Of a DNA stretch of 64,000 nucleotides, positions 1 to 12,044 are shown piece after piece (position 1 is the first letter of the stretch; the number at the start of each line of letters is the position of its first letter). A model generated the notes under the pieces. The model saw only the letters and a program-made list of their open reading frames with translations, was not told where the DNA came from and made no database searches. The DNA is taken from contig CM066998.1 of the NCBI GenBank assembly GCA_033977485.1, forward strand, positions 28,955,501-29,019,500. The letters are read 5' to 3'. The translations under genes were made by a program, and so were the position numbers. The stretch comes from Hydrangea macrophylla (taxonomy: Eukaryota; Streptophyta; Magnoliopsida; Cornales; Hydrangeaceae).

Positions 1-45
1 TTGGCTCAACATGTTCTATTTGATACAGGTAGGAAATGAACCCGA

Positions 46-165
46 TTTGGTATAGGTGGTCTACGAGCTGCTGTCCAATCAATTAGTTATGAAATGCCAT
101 TAACTTTATGTGTGTTATCAATATCTTTACGTGTGATTAGTTGAGACAAAAACTTTAGTTATTTC
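46..165 (+). pseudogene. ndhA: Nuclear plastid DNA fragment: ndhA exon 1 end and start of its group II intron
   Basis: From about position 46 the + strand reads [19 protein letters not shown], continuing TLCVLSISL to about 130. This is the conserved loop of plastid NdhA, the membrane H-subunit of the NDH complex. At 131 the frame meets GTGTG, the canonical 5' end of a group II intron, which is where the ndhA intron starts in land plants. The fragment has no start, no second exon and runs into unrelated AT-rich DNA, so it is a non-functional plastid-to-nucleus transfer (NUPT). The 3' edge in the intron is uncertain because I judged it from memory of the plastid intron. A few residues (AAV for AAA, EMP for EIP) already differ from the usual plastid protein. 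Confidence 0.75.
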
Positions 166-2547
166 ATTGAAGCGTTATTAGCACTAAGATTAACCACTAA
201 ATAAGAAACATTAGGGATAATTAAATTGACCTCTCTTGGAGTAAAGTCAAAATACCTCCCTCATACAGTTACAAAAATTATATATATTGATGTCCCTCTT
301 TTGTTAGTCAGCTGACCGTTAAGTTTTGGTTAAATGTATTCAAAATGACTAATTTATTTGCTCAAATCCCTAAAAATAAAAAAACAAAAAATTCTCAAAT
401 AAGGAGAATTTTAAACTAGTGGGGTGGGGAGGCAATGGTAGGTAAAGAAAAGCATATCAATCCTAGTAAAAAATGTTGTCGTTTTGGCTAGGTTATTTCT
501 CTAAAAAGTACAAATAATTTGCATCGAATAGGTGTAAAATAGTCATTTGAAAAGTACCAGTTTTTTTATTTTTTATTTTCTTAGAAATTTAGTACGTATT
601 CATTAGGGAGGAAAATAGACATTTGCTAGGAGTAAAGTAGTCATTTTATATTTATATTTTTACCTTTGACTGAGGAATAGTACTAATTAATTTGAGAAAA
701 AGAATAACTCAAAAGTAAATTAACTATCAATTGAGAGTTGACTGATAAAATACAGAAAGTGTTAATTAAACCAAACCTCAAGGGAGATCAGTTCAAACTT
801 TGAAATATCGCGGAGAAGGTACCAGTATTTTGACCATAATTTAGCGGAAGTAAGTGTGATTATTCCAAATTATTAAAAATGTGTACTTAACTATGTGACA
901 CAAAAACAAATGAAAACAAAAGTATGTATCTTCCATTCAAACGTCTTTCAACCAAGCATTTCCTAGGTTCTATATTCTTATCATACATTTTTTATTATCA
1001 ATTTAAAAATATTTCAAGTCATGAATTCAAAGGAGAATGACATGAATTCAAAGGAGAGTTATCTCAAACTAGCTTTAGCCATCATTATGTTGATCATGAC
1101 TTAATTAAATAGTTTGCTTCAATATGATCTTCATCTTGTTTTGAAACGAAGTGCTGTCCAACTGATCCTAGTCTATTTCAGGGGGAATTTAATGTCCTAT
1201 TGGGATTGCTTATCATAGGTTTTGTTTCAGACCAAGTCTCATTTTTTATCTAAATTTCTGTGAGAACAAGGATTATATTGACTAAGAATCAATATTAAGA
1301 GTGTTATTAGATTGGACACTGACTCATGTGCAAAACATTAATACTCACCAAATACTTGAATTATAGAACCCATACGGAATCTTAAACAACTCCTAAGGTA
1401 AAATAATTTACTCTGCATAATCAGTTGGTCCGTTGTTAGAAATTCTTGACTAATCTGGCTTTCAATATCTTGATTAGGTGAAATATCTACGACTTTTTTT
1501 CCCTATCTACCAACCATGACAGGTAACTAAACTTGGATCAGCACACGAGTGATGGTCCTACATATAGAGTGATCAACATTCCAAATGTTTCATTTTCACA
1601 ATACTTACACTTGAGAAAAGTAACACATTTTTGGCCATGTAAATTTTTTTTTTTCTTTTTGAACAGCAAAAAATTCGTTAATATATTAAAAGGTCAACAG
1701 ACCATTTTTTGGCCATTTAGTAACAAGAAAATGATAGAAAAACAAGAAGAATAAAAAGTGGGAAAAAAGCATTCATCCTCCGGTACTATACATCAATTTT
1801 CAAAATAATCCCTCATCTTTCAATTGTAAGAATTATGCCTTTTTTTACTTCTTATCTAATTATAATGTCAACCTAATTATATTATAGTTGAAAAAGAGAA
1901 AGAAAATCGTCATGTGATATCACATAATCAATTTAATCAGCCTTGTTTGGCTAAGCAAGCCCACCATTACCAAGACAAAAGGGTCCTCGAAAAACACGCA
2001 CATACACACTAAAAAATTAGCTATGAGAGGAACAAATTGTAAGGAACGAGAAATTATTCTACGGTCGGGAGTTGGGACCATGGCTATATATGCTATATAT
2101 GTAGTGGTCTCTGCCAATAAGGTATATATTAAGACGTGTGACAAAGTGATCTTGCTAATGAAAGATGAAGAATCTGTAATTGAACACATGATAGTCCTGT
2201 ATATTGGTTAGAATTATCACGTACGTGACCTATAGTAAAAAACTATACTATATATAATTTTTAGCAAGGAACACAGAATTATTATTATTATTTTTTTTTT
2301 GGAGACATATAACTCGAGTTTCTATTAATATGGAAAAACTAACACACTTTTGTAATAAAGGCCAGACGACAATTAGGTAGGAATGAAGGTCTATGTCAAC
2401 TGAGGAACTTAGGACAGCTTGAACATCGACATATTAAATTAAATGTTTTTTCTCCATTTACATGCAATTCATTACTAAAACGCCAGTTCAATTCAATGTA
2501 CCAAAATATAGCATTAAGGTGACTCTTTCAAATTAATATGGCTTTAG
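166..2547. other. AT-rich intergenic DNA
   Basis: No supported gene. Open frames here are short, AT-driven and lack recognisable domains. Poly-T and poly-A runs are common (for example 1647-1657 and 2289-2300). I see no tRNA, no long repeat and no clear transposon ends. Confidence 0.5.
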
Positions 2548-2550
2548 TAA

Positions 2551-3000
2551 GAGCATCTTCAATACAAAAAGTTATTTGCATCTTTTAAATTTATAATTTA
2601 GTAATGTTATAATGTCAAAAATCTATAATTTGACAATTATGTTCCAATGCAAAAAGTCATCCAAAATGTTATTTTTTGGAACAAAAGCTATTAATGTAGT
2701 ACATTGGGCAGTGTGTTTTGTACACTAATTTTGCCACAATTAATAAAAAATGATTTTTTATTTATACAAAAGCTATTGATGTTGTACATTGGATTGTTGT
2801 TGTGCATTAGGAACGAAAAATAAGAAAAAAGTACAATGGTCAAAATTTGACAAAAGCCAAATCCTATACTATATTTGAGAAAATAAATGACTTTCTCAAA
2901 TTTTGACAACACAAATGGTCTTGCATTGGAGCACACATTTTGTGCAACTTTCTCAAATTTTATCTTTGATAATGGATTTGACTTCTAGCATTGGATGCTC
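2551..3000. mobile_element. Candidate MITE with GAGCATC termini and TAA target duplication
   Basis: The element begins GAGCATCTTCAAT and ends ATTGGATGCTC, so the two ends are inverted copies (GAGCATC..CAAT). Both ends are flanked by TAA (2548-2550 and 3001-3003). A 3-bp TAA/TTA duplication is typical of PIF/Harbinger (Tourist-like) MITEs. It is about 450 bp, AT-rich, has no coding capacity and carries several internal ATTGGA motifs. Family assignment is inference, since the inverted repeat is short and imperfect. Confidence 0.5.
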
Positions 3001-3003
3001 TAA

Positions 3004-4574
3004 GGCTTCATTAATTTGGATTTTGGTTGTGTCTTTTGCGTTTTGGAAGAAGCATGAGTACCTACTTCTCCCCAAACGTGTTTTTGGTGCTCTATATGAT
3101 CTATATATAGTACTACTTACTAAAATGTTAATCCAAATAGGCCACTTACAAGCGGAGCTATAGTGCATTTGAAAATTGGTTCTATTTGTCCCACATTATT
3201 GAAGTCTCTGTTGGTCCCGTTTGAATATGGACATGTACTTGTAGTGGTGCACAACACATTAGACATACATCCATATGTAACATAATTTTAATATATATAC
3301 AAAAAAAAAAAGGGTACAATTAGTGATCAAAATGATATTATAATAAAAAATTTTTAGAGTTAAGAACAACTAAGATTTCATGATTAGAAAAAGATTCTTT
3401 ATGCAAAAATAATAAGTCGAATTTCACTTGACATACATGAATATTAAAGAAAATTAATTTTACTGACTCGTACATGAATATAAGTGGAATTTCACTTATT
3501 TCAACCTTTTAATTTAATAAATTTATAATCAAATTAAACTATTGACAGTTAATTCTGAGGACTTTTAACTAAATTTCTATAAAAATAAATTATAACTATT
3601 GTAATAAATAAATAACTGACTATTAGCGATCCAAAATGCCTAAAACGCGTTGCTCCATCCTTTTCTCCACATTTTCACTTTTCAAACGTGTACAAATGCC
3701 AAGATTTTGATCACTAAATTAAAGTCTGAAACAAACCATTCAACCAAAACTTGAAGGGTACTCCATCCCACTTTGCCTCTCATTAGTGTAAAGTTAGTGG
3801 TACATTAGATCCCGAGGTATCTAATTTGTATCAGTTTGTATATTCCGTCAAAATATGTCAATAATATCAACAGTATCCAACAAGATATGACAAATTTTGA
3901 CAGAATTGTCGACAAAATTATTATAAATTTTAATTGAGGACGCAAATTGGAATTAAATAGTAAGGTTGAATCTGTCAACTTTTAAACTACAACAGATAAA
4001 GCGGCACCGGCCGGGCGGAAAAAGTTATTAACCCAAACAAGAACTATAAAGGCCTCAGAGAGAGATAAAAATTGCCAAAATAATTTGCAAAATTTCATGG
4101 GTGTTTATTTTCCCAATTCATCAAACATTTCTCAATATGAAGGGATCAAATTAAGTAATATAATTATGGGATGACACAATTATTAAAACATTGGACTATT
4201 TAAAAAAAAAAATACAGTATGGGAAAAGTTTATATTTAAATCATCAATTATATAATTTTAAAAAAAATTAGGAAATGGGCACATAGAAACATGATGGGAC
4301 TATGTATTAAAATGTTTTTCAATATTGTGAATGGACCTACTCAATTTCATGGACTCCCAAACAGGCCATTAATCCCTATAAAAGAATAAAAATACATTAG
4401 AAAGAAGAAATAAATATATATATATATATATGTATGTCTCCCAGTGTCTCGATAGTCTATACACTTCTGTTTACAATAGTAAATGCTATTACATCTAAAT
4501 CTTAGAGGGAAAAAAAAATAAAATTGGAACATTCAAAATTGTGGAGAGAGAAAATCTAGAGAGAGAGAGAGAGG
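3004..4574. other. AT-rich intergenic DNA downstream of the peptide gene
   Basis: No supported gene. It contains an (AT)n run around 4415-4430 and a short (GA)n run at 4559-4573. The latter lies just beyond the stop codon of the minus-strand peptide gene and would fall in its 3' UTR. Confidence 0.5.
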
Positions 4575-4865
4575 CTAATGGCCCATGCCGGGGCTTGGAA
4601 CGGACCGCAGAATCCGATCTATATTGGCGAGGTGGCGAGCGATAAGCTTTTCGTCGATGACCATGTCATGACCCTTCTGGCTTGGTGTAGAAGAAGGTAC
4701 TGTGCCCTTTGGAAGGGCACTTAATACCAAACTGTCCTCCAGAGATGAAACTTCTCTTCTGTGGCCTGATTTGCTTGTTGTTAGAAGTTTTCGGGCATTT
4801 GAATAAGGCAATAACGAAGCAAAAAATATGATGGATATGAAGAACACAAGAGTTAAGCGAGCCAT
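4575..4865 (-). CDS. Secreted PIP/PIP-like signalling peptide precursor
   Basis: This encodes a 96-aa pre-propeptide. Residues 1-24 form a signal peptide: basic start, long hydrophobic core, small residues before cleavage near YSNA. The last nine residues are SVPSPGMGH, matching the SGPSPxGxGH-type core of PAMP-INDUCED SECRETED PEPTIDE (PIP/PIPL) hormones. A second PIP/IDA-like motif, LPKGTVPSSTPSQKGH, lies at residues 51-66. The stretch DEKLIARHLANIDRILR between them is charged and helical. Known PIP peptides are cut from the C-terminus, proline-hydroxylated, and Arabidopsis PIP1 is sensed by receptor kinase RLK7 in immunity. The family, single exon, length and exact C-terminal end at the stop all agree. 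The start is the only ATG before the signal peptide. Expression conditions and receptor are inference. Confidence 0.85.
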   Translation of the reverse strand: MARLTLVFFISIIFFASLLPYSNARKLLTTSKSGHRREVSSLEDSLVLSALPKGTVPSSTPSQKGHDMVIDEKLIARHLANIDRILRSVPSPGMGH

Positions 4866-4882
4866 GAGATGTCACAAAGTCT

Positions 4883-4933
<51 letters not shown>

Positions 4934-4975
4934 TAATTGGAAGTATTTTTAGAGGGTGGTTAGTGAATATATAGA
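4866..4975 (-). promoter_or_regulatory. Core promoter and CT-rich 5' UTR of the PIP-like gene
   Basis: Reading the minus strand toward the gene, a TATA-like CTATATATTCAC lies at about 4965-4977. A run of about 23 CT dinucleotides follows (4885-4930 as GA on the + strand), ending about 20 nt before the ATG. TATA to ATG is about 100 nt, which suits a short UTR with the CT tract in the leader or initiator region. CT/GA tracts like this are common near plant start sites. Confidence 0.55.
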
Positions 4976-4980
4976 TAGAG

Positions 4981-5784
4981 GGGGTGTGAAAGGAGGGTTT
5001 AAAACTTGGAAGGGAGGACCCAGTGACCGCTAGAGAGAGAAAGCGGTGGTGTTTTTAGAGAGGAAAACTTTTAGAATTTTTTACCCTCTCTATCCATTGG
5101 GATCTTATTTTTTACACCTATTAATTTTTTAAATTTATTATTTTTAAAGTAGCATGTTCAAAATGCAACTTCTGACTTTGCAATTATTTTTTACTGAATT
5201 GAATTGTTTTTTTTTTTTGCTGAATTGAATATGCAAATTTTGACAAAATTTATTCGGCATAAGTTGTAATTGAACATGTGACGATAAATCTAAATTGAAA
5301 ATATGATGGGTTTGAGAAATGTGACCCAGGTAAAAAAAAATCAAAACTTTTACCATTTAAGTACTTTTAGTTGTATTACTTATTTTGATTTTAACCTCCA
5401 ATATGTGGGAAAAATATATGTGTCATTTCTTAATAACCTTTCCAAGGCTTCATTTTATAGTACCTATGTGTGTGTTAGCAATAATTTTTCATCAGCTGCA
5501 ATAATTAGGGGTTTGTGTGATAACTCAATCAATTGCTGAAAATTTTACATAAAAAATTTGATTGAAAACTTCAAATAGAATATTATTTGTACTACAAACT
5601 TGTTAGTTTTTACAAATATGCTACACCTGTATCAAATTTTACACTAAATTGCATATCAAACACATCCTGACCTTTGATTCATGTAAATTCCGTGTAAGAC
5701 GTATGTGAAATTAAAGACCAAGACTACTAGATGTGGAATTTGATGTGAAATTTGGTAAGAGTGTAACATATATTACTCAGTTTA
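4981..5784. other. Upstream intergenic region of the PIP-like gene
   Basis: No coding region is supported. It would contain the distal promoter of the minus-strand peptide gene. It is AT-rich with homopolymer runs, and I cannot assign specific regulatory motifs. Confidence 0.4.
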
Positions 5785-5786
5785 TA

Positions 5787-6043
5787 CTCCCTCTGTCCCA
5801 TTTTATGAGTCCCTTTTTAGGATTCCAACTATTTAAGGGAACAAAAAAAATCTACAGCTACTTTTCACAATTGCCCATAATCATTGAATTTACTTTTTTT
5901 TGTTTTGTTTTGGTATTGATTGCAAAAGAATAGTAGTTTGATAAATTAAGTAAAATTTACATACTAATTTATAAAAATTGACAAAAATTTTGAAACATCT
6001 CAAAAAAAAAAAATAGAGAGACACGTAAAATGGAGCGAGGAAG
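5787..6043. mobile_element. Stowaway-type MITE
   Basis: The left end is CTCCCTCTGTCCCATTTTATG. The right end, read in reverse complement, is CTTCCTCGCTCCATTTTACG, an imperfect inverted repeat. Both ends are flanked by TA (5785-5786 and 6044-6045). A CTCCCTCCGTCCC-like terminus with TA duplication is the hallmark of Stowaway (Tc1/mariner-derived) MITEs. Length is 257 bp, AT-rich, with no coding capacity. Confidence 0.8.
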
Positions 6044-6045
6044 TA

Positions 6046-7250
6046 ATTTTCAACACATACATTTAATTTTTAAATTTATTAAACGGAGCTTAAGTGTGTG
6101 TGTGTATATATATATATATAGAACCAAATCACTGACTGTACTGGAGGAAGTTTCCAAGAGAGAAAAGAAGAGAGCTTGGGGGATAAAGTCAGTTGGGCCA
6201 AGTCAAAGTTGGAGTTTGTTAAGGACTCTTGGAGAGAGAGAGAGAGTGAATTCACTAAACACGAGTGTGTGAACGCCGCGTGGAAGCTGATTTATGTGGG
6301 GAACGGGGACGTAAGCTTTAAGCTGCCGCCGCCGGCCAACCAGTTACTAGTAGTTTCATTTCATGCGGTAAAATGGAGAAATTATTATTTCATGTTACTA
6401 TTATACCATGTGATGGTTATTATTGTCTATTTATTACTAATGTCGATATTACGTGGGATTTACACAATACTTAAATTATATTAAAACTCACACGAGTGTG
6501 TAATAATTACTCGATAAATGAATAAGAATTAAAGACTTGGACGGATATTCTTAGATACTTTATAATTATTTTAAAATATGATTGATTCATGAGTATGGAA
6601 AATATTTGAGTATTTTTTTAAGTAATTTTCTTAGAGTAACTTAGTATTTAGTTTTAATATAGACACATAACTAGAAATAAGTCATTTTTTAAAATAAAAC
6701 TAGAAATAGGTCCCTCACTTATTTTGAGGACCAAAATACCCTCATTTAGTTATTTTTAGAAATATATAGATATGTATGCACACACGTAATATTTACCCAT
6801 ATAACTATATATATATACATATATATATAGAGAGAGAGTGTTTGTGTGAGAGTGTGAGAATTCTAAAAGAGAGAGAGAGAGAGAAGAGAGGGAATTATCA
6901 GCGGCACCATCACCACATCACTGTTTGTAGCCCCTTCGATGACCACTGGGTGCCATCATCCACCCTCCTTTTCGAGTAGGTGTTTGCATAATCTTCTTTT
7001 GTCCGCAGAAATGATTCATCGAAATAATGAGTCACCATTGATATCGACACATCTGAGATCGCCAAATGTTCGGGAGTTCCTATATTCTATCCTTTTCCTT
7101 CTTCTTGTTGTTGGATATCTTGTTAATTCGTACACATCTTCTCTCGTATCCACCATCGTAGGCTACCACTTCTCCACCACACCACGAAACCTACCACCTT
7201 CCTCCTCCTCCTCTCTCTACCACCGGCTAACCTCATATGGCAATCACTCT
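6046..7250. other. Intergenic DNA with GA, TG and TA microsatellites
   Basis: Simple repeats occur near 6100-6121 (TG then TA), 6234-6247 (GA) and 6815-6890 (TA then GA). Two short open frames, near 6176-6484 and 6939-7298, have no domain I recognise. The second has one hydrophobic stretch followed by a serine-rich tail. I do not call either a gene. Confidence 0.4.
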
Positions 7251-7252
7251 GT

Positions 7253-8455
7253 GGAAATTTCTCACCCCTCTTCTGAAAAATTGCAAAAATTTAGGTGAGA
7301 ATTCTTTTTGAAAATGGCGTTTCTGTATAAAAAGTGAAAAAATCTCACTTATCACGCATTTATCACTTTATTAGCATCTACTACCACGTAAGAATTTCTC
7401 ACTTTAAAAAGGTACCCCGTAGTGAAAATTTCTCATCTATACTTTTCATTTTAAAAGGCATCACTCATCAATATTTCCTACTTGTACAAATTTCTCACAT
7501 TTTGAATGGATATTGTGAAAAAATTGCTCACAAAAATAATAAATAAATTTTCTTACCTTTTGTATGGATGTGATGAGAATTTCTCACCAATAAAAACGAT
7601 TTTCTAACCTTCAAAACTCAAAAGTAAAACCTCTACAGAATCAAATATGTAGATGAAGAACACACCTATGATTATTTTCAGAAGAAAGTAACTCAAAACA
7701 GACTGTAACACTTATCATAATCTTAATCCTATCGTTCAAACATGAGGAAGACAAATGAATTTTGAAGTTGAGTAAAATAAGAAAGATCTTTGATTTTAGC
7801 AAATAAATTTAAAAGTTGAGTAAAATAAGGAAACTCTTTGATTTTAGAAATATTTATTCTCTTATACATGATCTCCACGGATTACGCTTTCCATAACCGT
7901 TATTCACACGCCTTATTTGTGCTGGTGGAACATATATACATATGTATATCTAATCATATGGGCAATTTGGAATGCTCTAATAGCAGATTTCTCACTTTTT
8001 GAATAGACAAAATTTGAAATTTGTCACCTTTAATTTTGAATGGATATAATACGAAATTTCTCACAACTAAGTCACTTCTCCAAACAAGTTTATCACCAAA
8101 TTCTCAAATTATCAACTAGATTTAATAACTTCGTTTTTTGAACAATGATGACTTTCTGACTAAAAATCTATATTCCTTTGTAAAAAGTGAGAAATTTTGC
8201 AGTAAGAGTCCCTACAAACAAAACAAATCACCATATATTATGGTAAGGAAAAAAAGAGTTTATAGACAGTGACGAATTATGCCAAGTCAATTTTACCAAC
8301 AAGTTTATAACGAAAATCTCAGATTGTGAACTAAATTTAACAACTTCGTATTTTGAACAATTATGAATTTCTCACAAAAAAAAGTTCATGTTACTTTTGT
8401 AGAATTTCTCACTTTTTAATTCCATATTCGATCATAAAAAGTGAGAAACTCTACA
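7253..8455. repeat. Degenerate field of GTGAGAAATTTCTCAC-like repeats
   Basis: About fifteen imperfect copies of AATTTCTCAC or its reverse complement GTGAGAAATT occur, often continuing as TTTTTGAATGG. Examples start near 7254, 7295, 7391, 7487, 7573, 7983, 8055, 8190, 8371, 8402 and 8440. Both orientations are mixed, and some copies are near-perfect palindromes (GATGAGAATTTCTCACC near 7573). Spacing is irregular, so this is not a simple satellite. It may be a decayed tandem or foldback element. No gene is supported. Confidence 0.55.
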
Positions 8456-9740
8456 ACAATTGTCCATTAAATTTCTTACATTTATTCTCCGAATCTTGAA
8501 TCTCCACCACAATAGTTGTTAATCATCTCCTTCAAATCTAAACAAAATATTATACGAATTTTGAGTTTAAAGATTAAACGTTCATAAACCAAAAATCCTA
8601 CTGTGTGTACCTGAACCAAGTATGGGGCCTAGAAGGATTAAGCCCACTTGATTGACCCCATTACAATCCTTATGTCAACAACCACGAGTGAGGTTCACCA
8701 CCCTTCATTAGCCTTTTTCCAATTCGACCGATTTGGATTACTCATATTTTTGGTTCCATGGGACTTTTTATCCATCCTGAGATGACATCAATGCCCATGA
8801 TCCATATCCAAGGCTACACGAGTGAGTAATCCACATATATATCCCACAAGGCTAAATCCGCTGAGATCCTCACTAATACAGTCACCATTTGGTTTGATAC
8901 CAAGAAAACAAAATCTATCAAGTCCAATGGATAGAGAGCATCGCCCTGTCGTCACCAAAGAATTCGGTTCGAGGGTTAAGGTATGAGAGAGGAAGGAGCT
9001 AGATCATGCTAAAACACCCCCTCTTTGAGATGGGCCTCTACTAAGCTTTCAAGGTGTTTGACTAGACATTATGAAGACCATTTCATTTACACTAATCCAG
9101 TCCTATGTTCAAGTTATAAACAGCTAAGAAAAGAAAAGTGTGCAAGAAACTGTTCATTTACCACACAATGCATATGCTAAAATAGTAATTCGGGGACTAA
9201 ACGTGTTACTACACTCCTCTATGCATGCGAAAGGAAATAAAAGGAAGTAAATGTGTAAATCACATTCAAATCCTAGAAAAATAGGAATTCTAAGCACTTG
9301 TACCATGTAAGGAATTAAACCGGTTTTATCCACCAATGCATACTTCTAGGTGATCCAGGAAAGCGATAAATAGGAAAGATGTAAGAACGTACCCGAGATA
9401 GTGCAACATTCCTTAGTACAGCTTCCTAATTAGCATGGTCAGGATAATACATGTATAATATCCAAACATGAGCACTTAGTGCATGTGTGTATGTGTAATC
9501 CTTATTAGGGATATCCTACTATTCTACGTGTGGATAGTGTGCACGTGTATGCATGGATGCATGGATAAGCTAAACTAAATTCGAAATAAATTAGCAATAA
9601 GAAGGACTAGGGTTTCATGGTCCCTAGTGAGATTAGAATAGCCATGACTTGGCTACCAATCCCACTAGTGGTGGCTATTCCATGATTGGAATAGGGACCA
9701 CTAGGGATAGCCTATCCACAAATGGGATAAAAAGGCTAAC
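8456..9740. other. Intergenic DNA with one imperfect hairpin
   Basis: No gene is supported. At about 9607-9709 a segment carrying CCCTAGTG and GAATAGCCA is followed by TGGCTATTCC and CACTAGGG, which could fold into an interrupted hairpin of about 100 nt. The rest is unremarkable. Confidence 0.35.
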
Positions 9741-12044
9741 TATAACACCCATACTCGAAAAGAGAAGGCTAATGTGATATTAATACATAGTAATTAATGA
9801 CGAATAACGTATAAGATGGCTTAAGGTGGGGATATGAACCCACAGGGCCACAGATGAAAAGGCGTTCAAATACAGACACAAATGAAAGTCCTGTGATAGG
9901 TAGGATTGGTATAAAAGTGGGGCCTAATAAGAGTCTAGTTAATGTAATTTGCATTTAGATGCCATTATATGTTTATATGAATACTTGTTTAAATGTTTAG
10001 TGATATTATTATGTCTTATGATAGGTAAAGGGGACTAGTTTGGGTAGCCATGTGAGGACGTCAATGAATATGGATCATAATCGGTAGGTTTAATAGAAAC
10101 CTCATGATACATGTGGGACCACATTTGGGACCTACGCGGGACATAGGTTAAGTCCATTTAGAAAATATCGGTAGTTAGCATAATTAACGTGGGGGTTTCA
10201 TAATAGAACTTAAGAAAGTTCAGAGGGATGTAAACAAAATAAGGAAATATATGCCAACACATATGTATAAGATGGATATATGTCTCTTGCATATCAAGCA
10301 CAACTGGGTTTAGGAAGAGGAGAGAACCGAGAGCACGATGAAGACGACGGAGTTCCACACGTCATTTTCTTGCCATTCCTTCACCGTTGGACATCAGATT
10401 TGCAAACCGATACCATTTTTGGATTCGTAGAGGTAAGACGATCACATGCATGTCTTAGTTTTCATTTTTGGTAATGTTTTTCAGGCGATCGTTCTTGGTT
10501 TATAACACTTGATATGTAGAAATTATATAGGATTGACTCTAGAACAAGAATTAAGTTGGTTCTAGATTGGAATTGGATTCTAGGTGCATAATTGGCTAAT
10601 ATTCGAGGAGATGAGTGTTCTAATCCCAAAATTGGTTGTTTAGATATGTTAATGGAATGATTGATAGCAAAAATTGCTTAATTTATGCTTATATGGTTAT
10701 AATATGATGAATTTGTTGGAAAAGTATGTCAATCGTGTGGAAGTTGTCATGTTTATGCCTAATTGATTAATCGCTTATATGGATCAAAGGGAAGTCAAGT
10801 AATGGCCATCATTTATAGTTCTTATATGTAAGGGATAGGAAGTGCTGAAGAGAAAGGCGTGGTGGCTACCGTAATGAAATGACGGTGATGCCTTCGGGGT
10901 TACGAGAGTGTGTGATACACTATATGCATCCAAAAGTGAGAAAATTCCAGGGTGAGGTGAGAAGGACCCGGGGGTGGTGGCTGGAGTTACTTGACTTTAC
11001 GGAGATCAATTTGTTGATGTTTGTTATAATTGCTGCATTTACATGTTAAGCATTTCAATAGCATGACTAGTTCTCTCACTAAGCAAAAGCTTAAATGCAT
11101 ATATTTTTTGTTGTGGTTATTGAATAACCATCGCAAGTGCCGAACGGGAGGATGAGAGGAAATGAATCACGCGACGGGTTGTTTTTTTGGAGTTGTGAAC
11201 ATATAAATATGCTCATGTGCTTAGATGTTTAAGTCCCTAATGTAACTTTTATTTGGTGATGTAAAAACAACTTATGTTTTGGAAGACTTATAATATGTCA
11301 GTTTGGGTTTAGATGTTGGTTATGTCCTATGCTATGAGTTGTTCTCACAAGTCATAAGTTGTGGAAGTTTGGAAAGGAACTTGAGTAACTTGATGTAAAT
11401 TAGACATGGTTTCTTTTGTTTAAGTGTTCATGTTCATGTTGGGACGGAAATGTGGTTTTGATGCATGCTGAAACTCCTAGTTAGAGTATCTTGAATTTTG
11501 GGTGTGTGTATAATTAATCAAGTGTTGAGAAATGGTTTTTGGAAACTCTTATGAGGTTTGGTTATGGCATGAAGACACTTAGATCGAAATGTATCAATAT
11601 CTCTCCACATGGATTGCTTTGATTTGGATGTGTTTTGCATTTGTAAAAACAAGGTTTTTAGCAGTAAGAATTCACTTTTGTAGAAATCGCATTGATCTGG
11701 CCTTTAACTTGGAATGATCCGTGCCTTTATGGGAACGTTCTGCCAGATTTAACTTATCGGATCGATCCGGGTTTTGTGGGCGGATCTTGCATTTCTCAAT
11801 TGTCGACTTTTACGAAAACAGATATAACTCTTTCTAAAAAATTCGGATTCGCGCACAGTTTTTTTTTTGTTGGAACTGGGACTTAAAGGGCTATCTTTTG
11901 ATGTAAAATTTAGCTATACTTTGTTCATGATCATTTTGCCCTTGGGGCTATTTTGTGTTAAGGAAGTTTTTTTATGTTGTCTAATTCATGCTTTTTCTAG
12001 TAATTTAAGGTTGATTTGGTGTATTGCTTTGTTACACATGTCCT
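9741..12044 (+). mobile_element. Possible relic LTR of a chromovirus-like element, cut by the Copia insertion
   Basis: The segment begins TATAACACCC, like the TGTAACACCC/TGTAACAACCC start of Tekay/Del-type LTRs (compare element E at 42100). It has no coding capacity. Around 10300-10440 is a GC-richer leader-like stretch ending at a good splice donor (GTAGAG|GTAAGACG near 10432), an arrangement also seen in the LTR of element E. It is interrupted at 12044 by the Copia element, so no right end can be shown. No second copy exists in the window, so this is only a suggestion. Confidence 0.25.

Noticed and set aside
46..165. Functional ndhA gene
   Set aside because: Only the junction of exon 1 and the intron is present, with no start or second exon, and it is flanked by nuclear-type AT-rich DNA.
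6176..6484. 102-aa open frame near the Stowaway MITE
   Set aside because: Overlaps a GA microsatellite and has no recognisable domain or supported splice structure.
6939..7298. 119-aa frame with one hydrophobic segment
   Set aside because: No family match. It runs into the degenerate repeat field and has Ser-rich low complexity. Not enough for a gene call.
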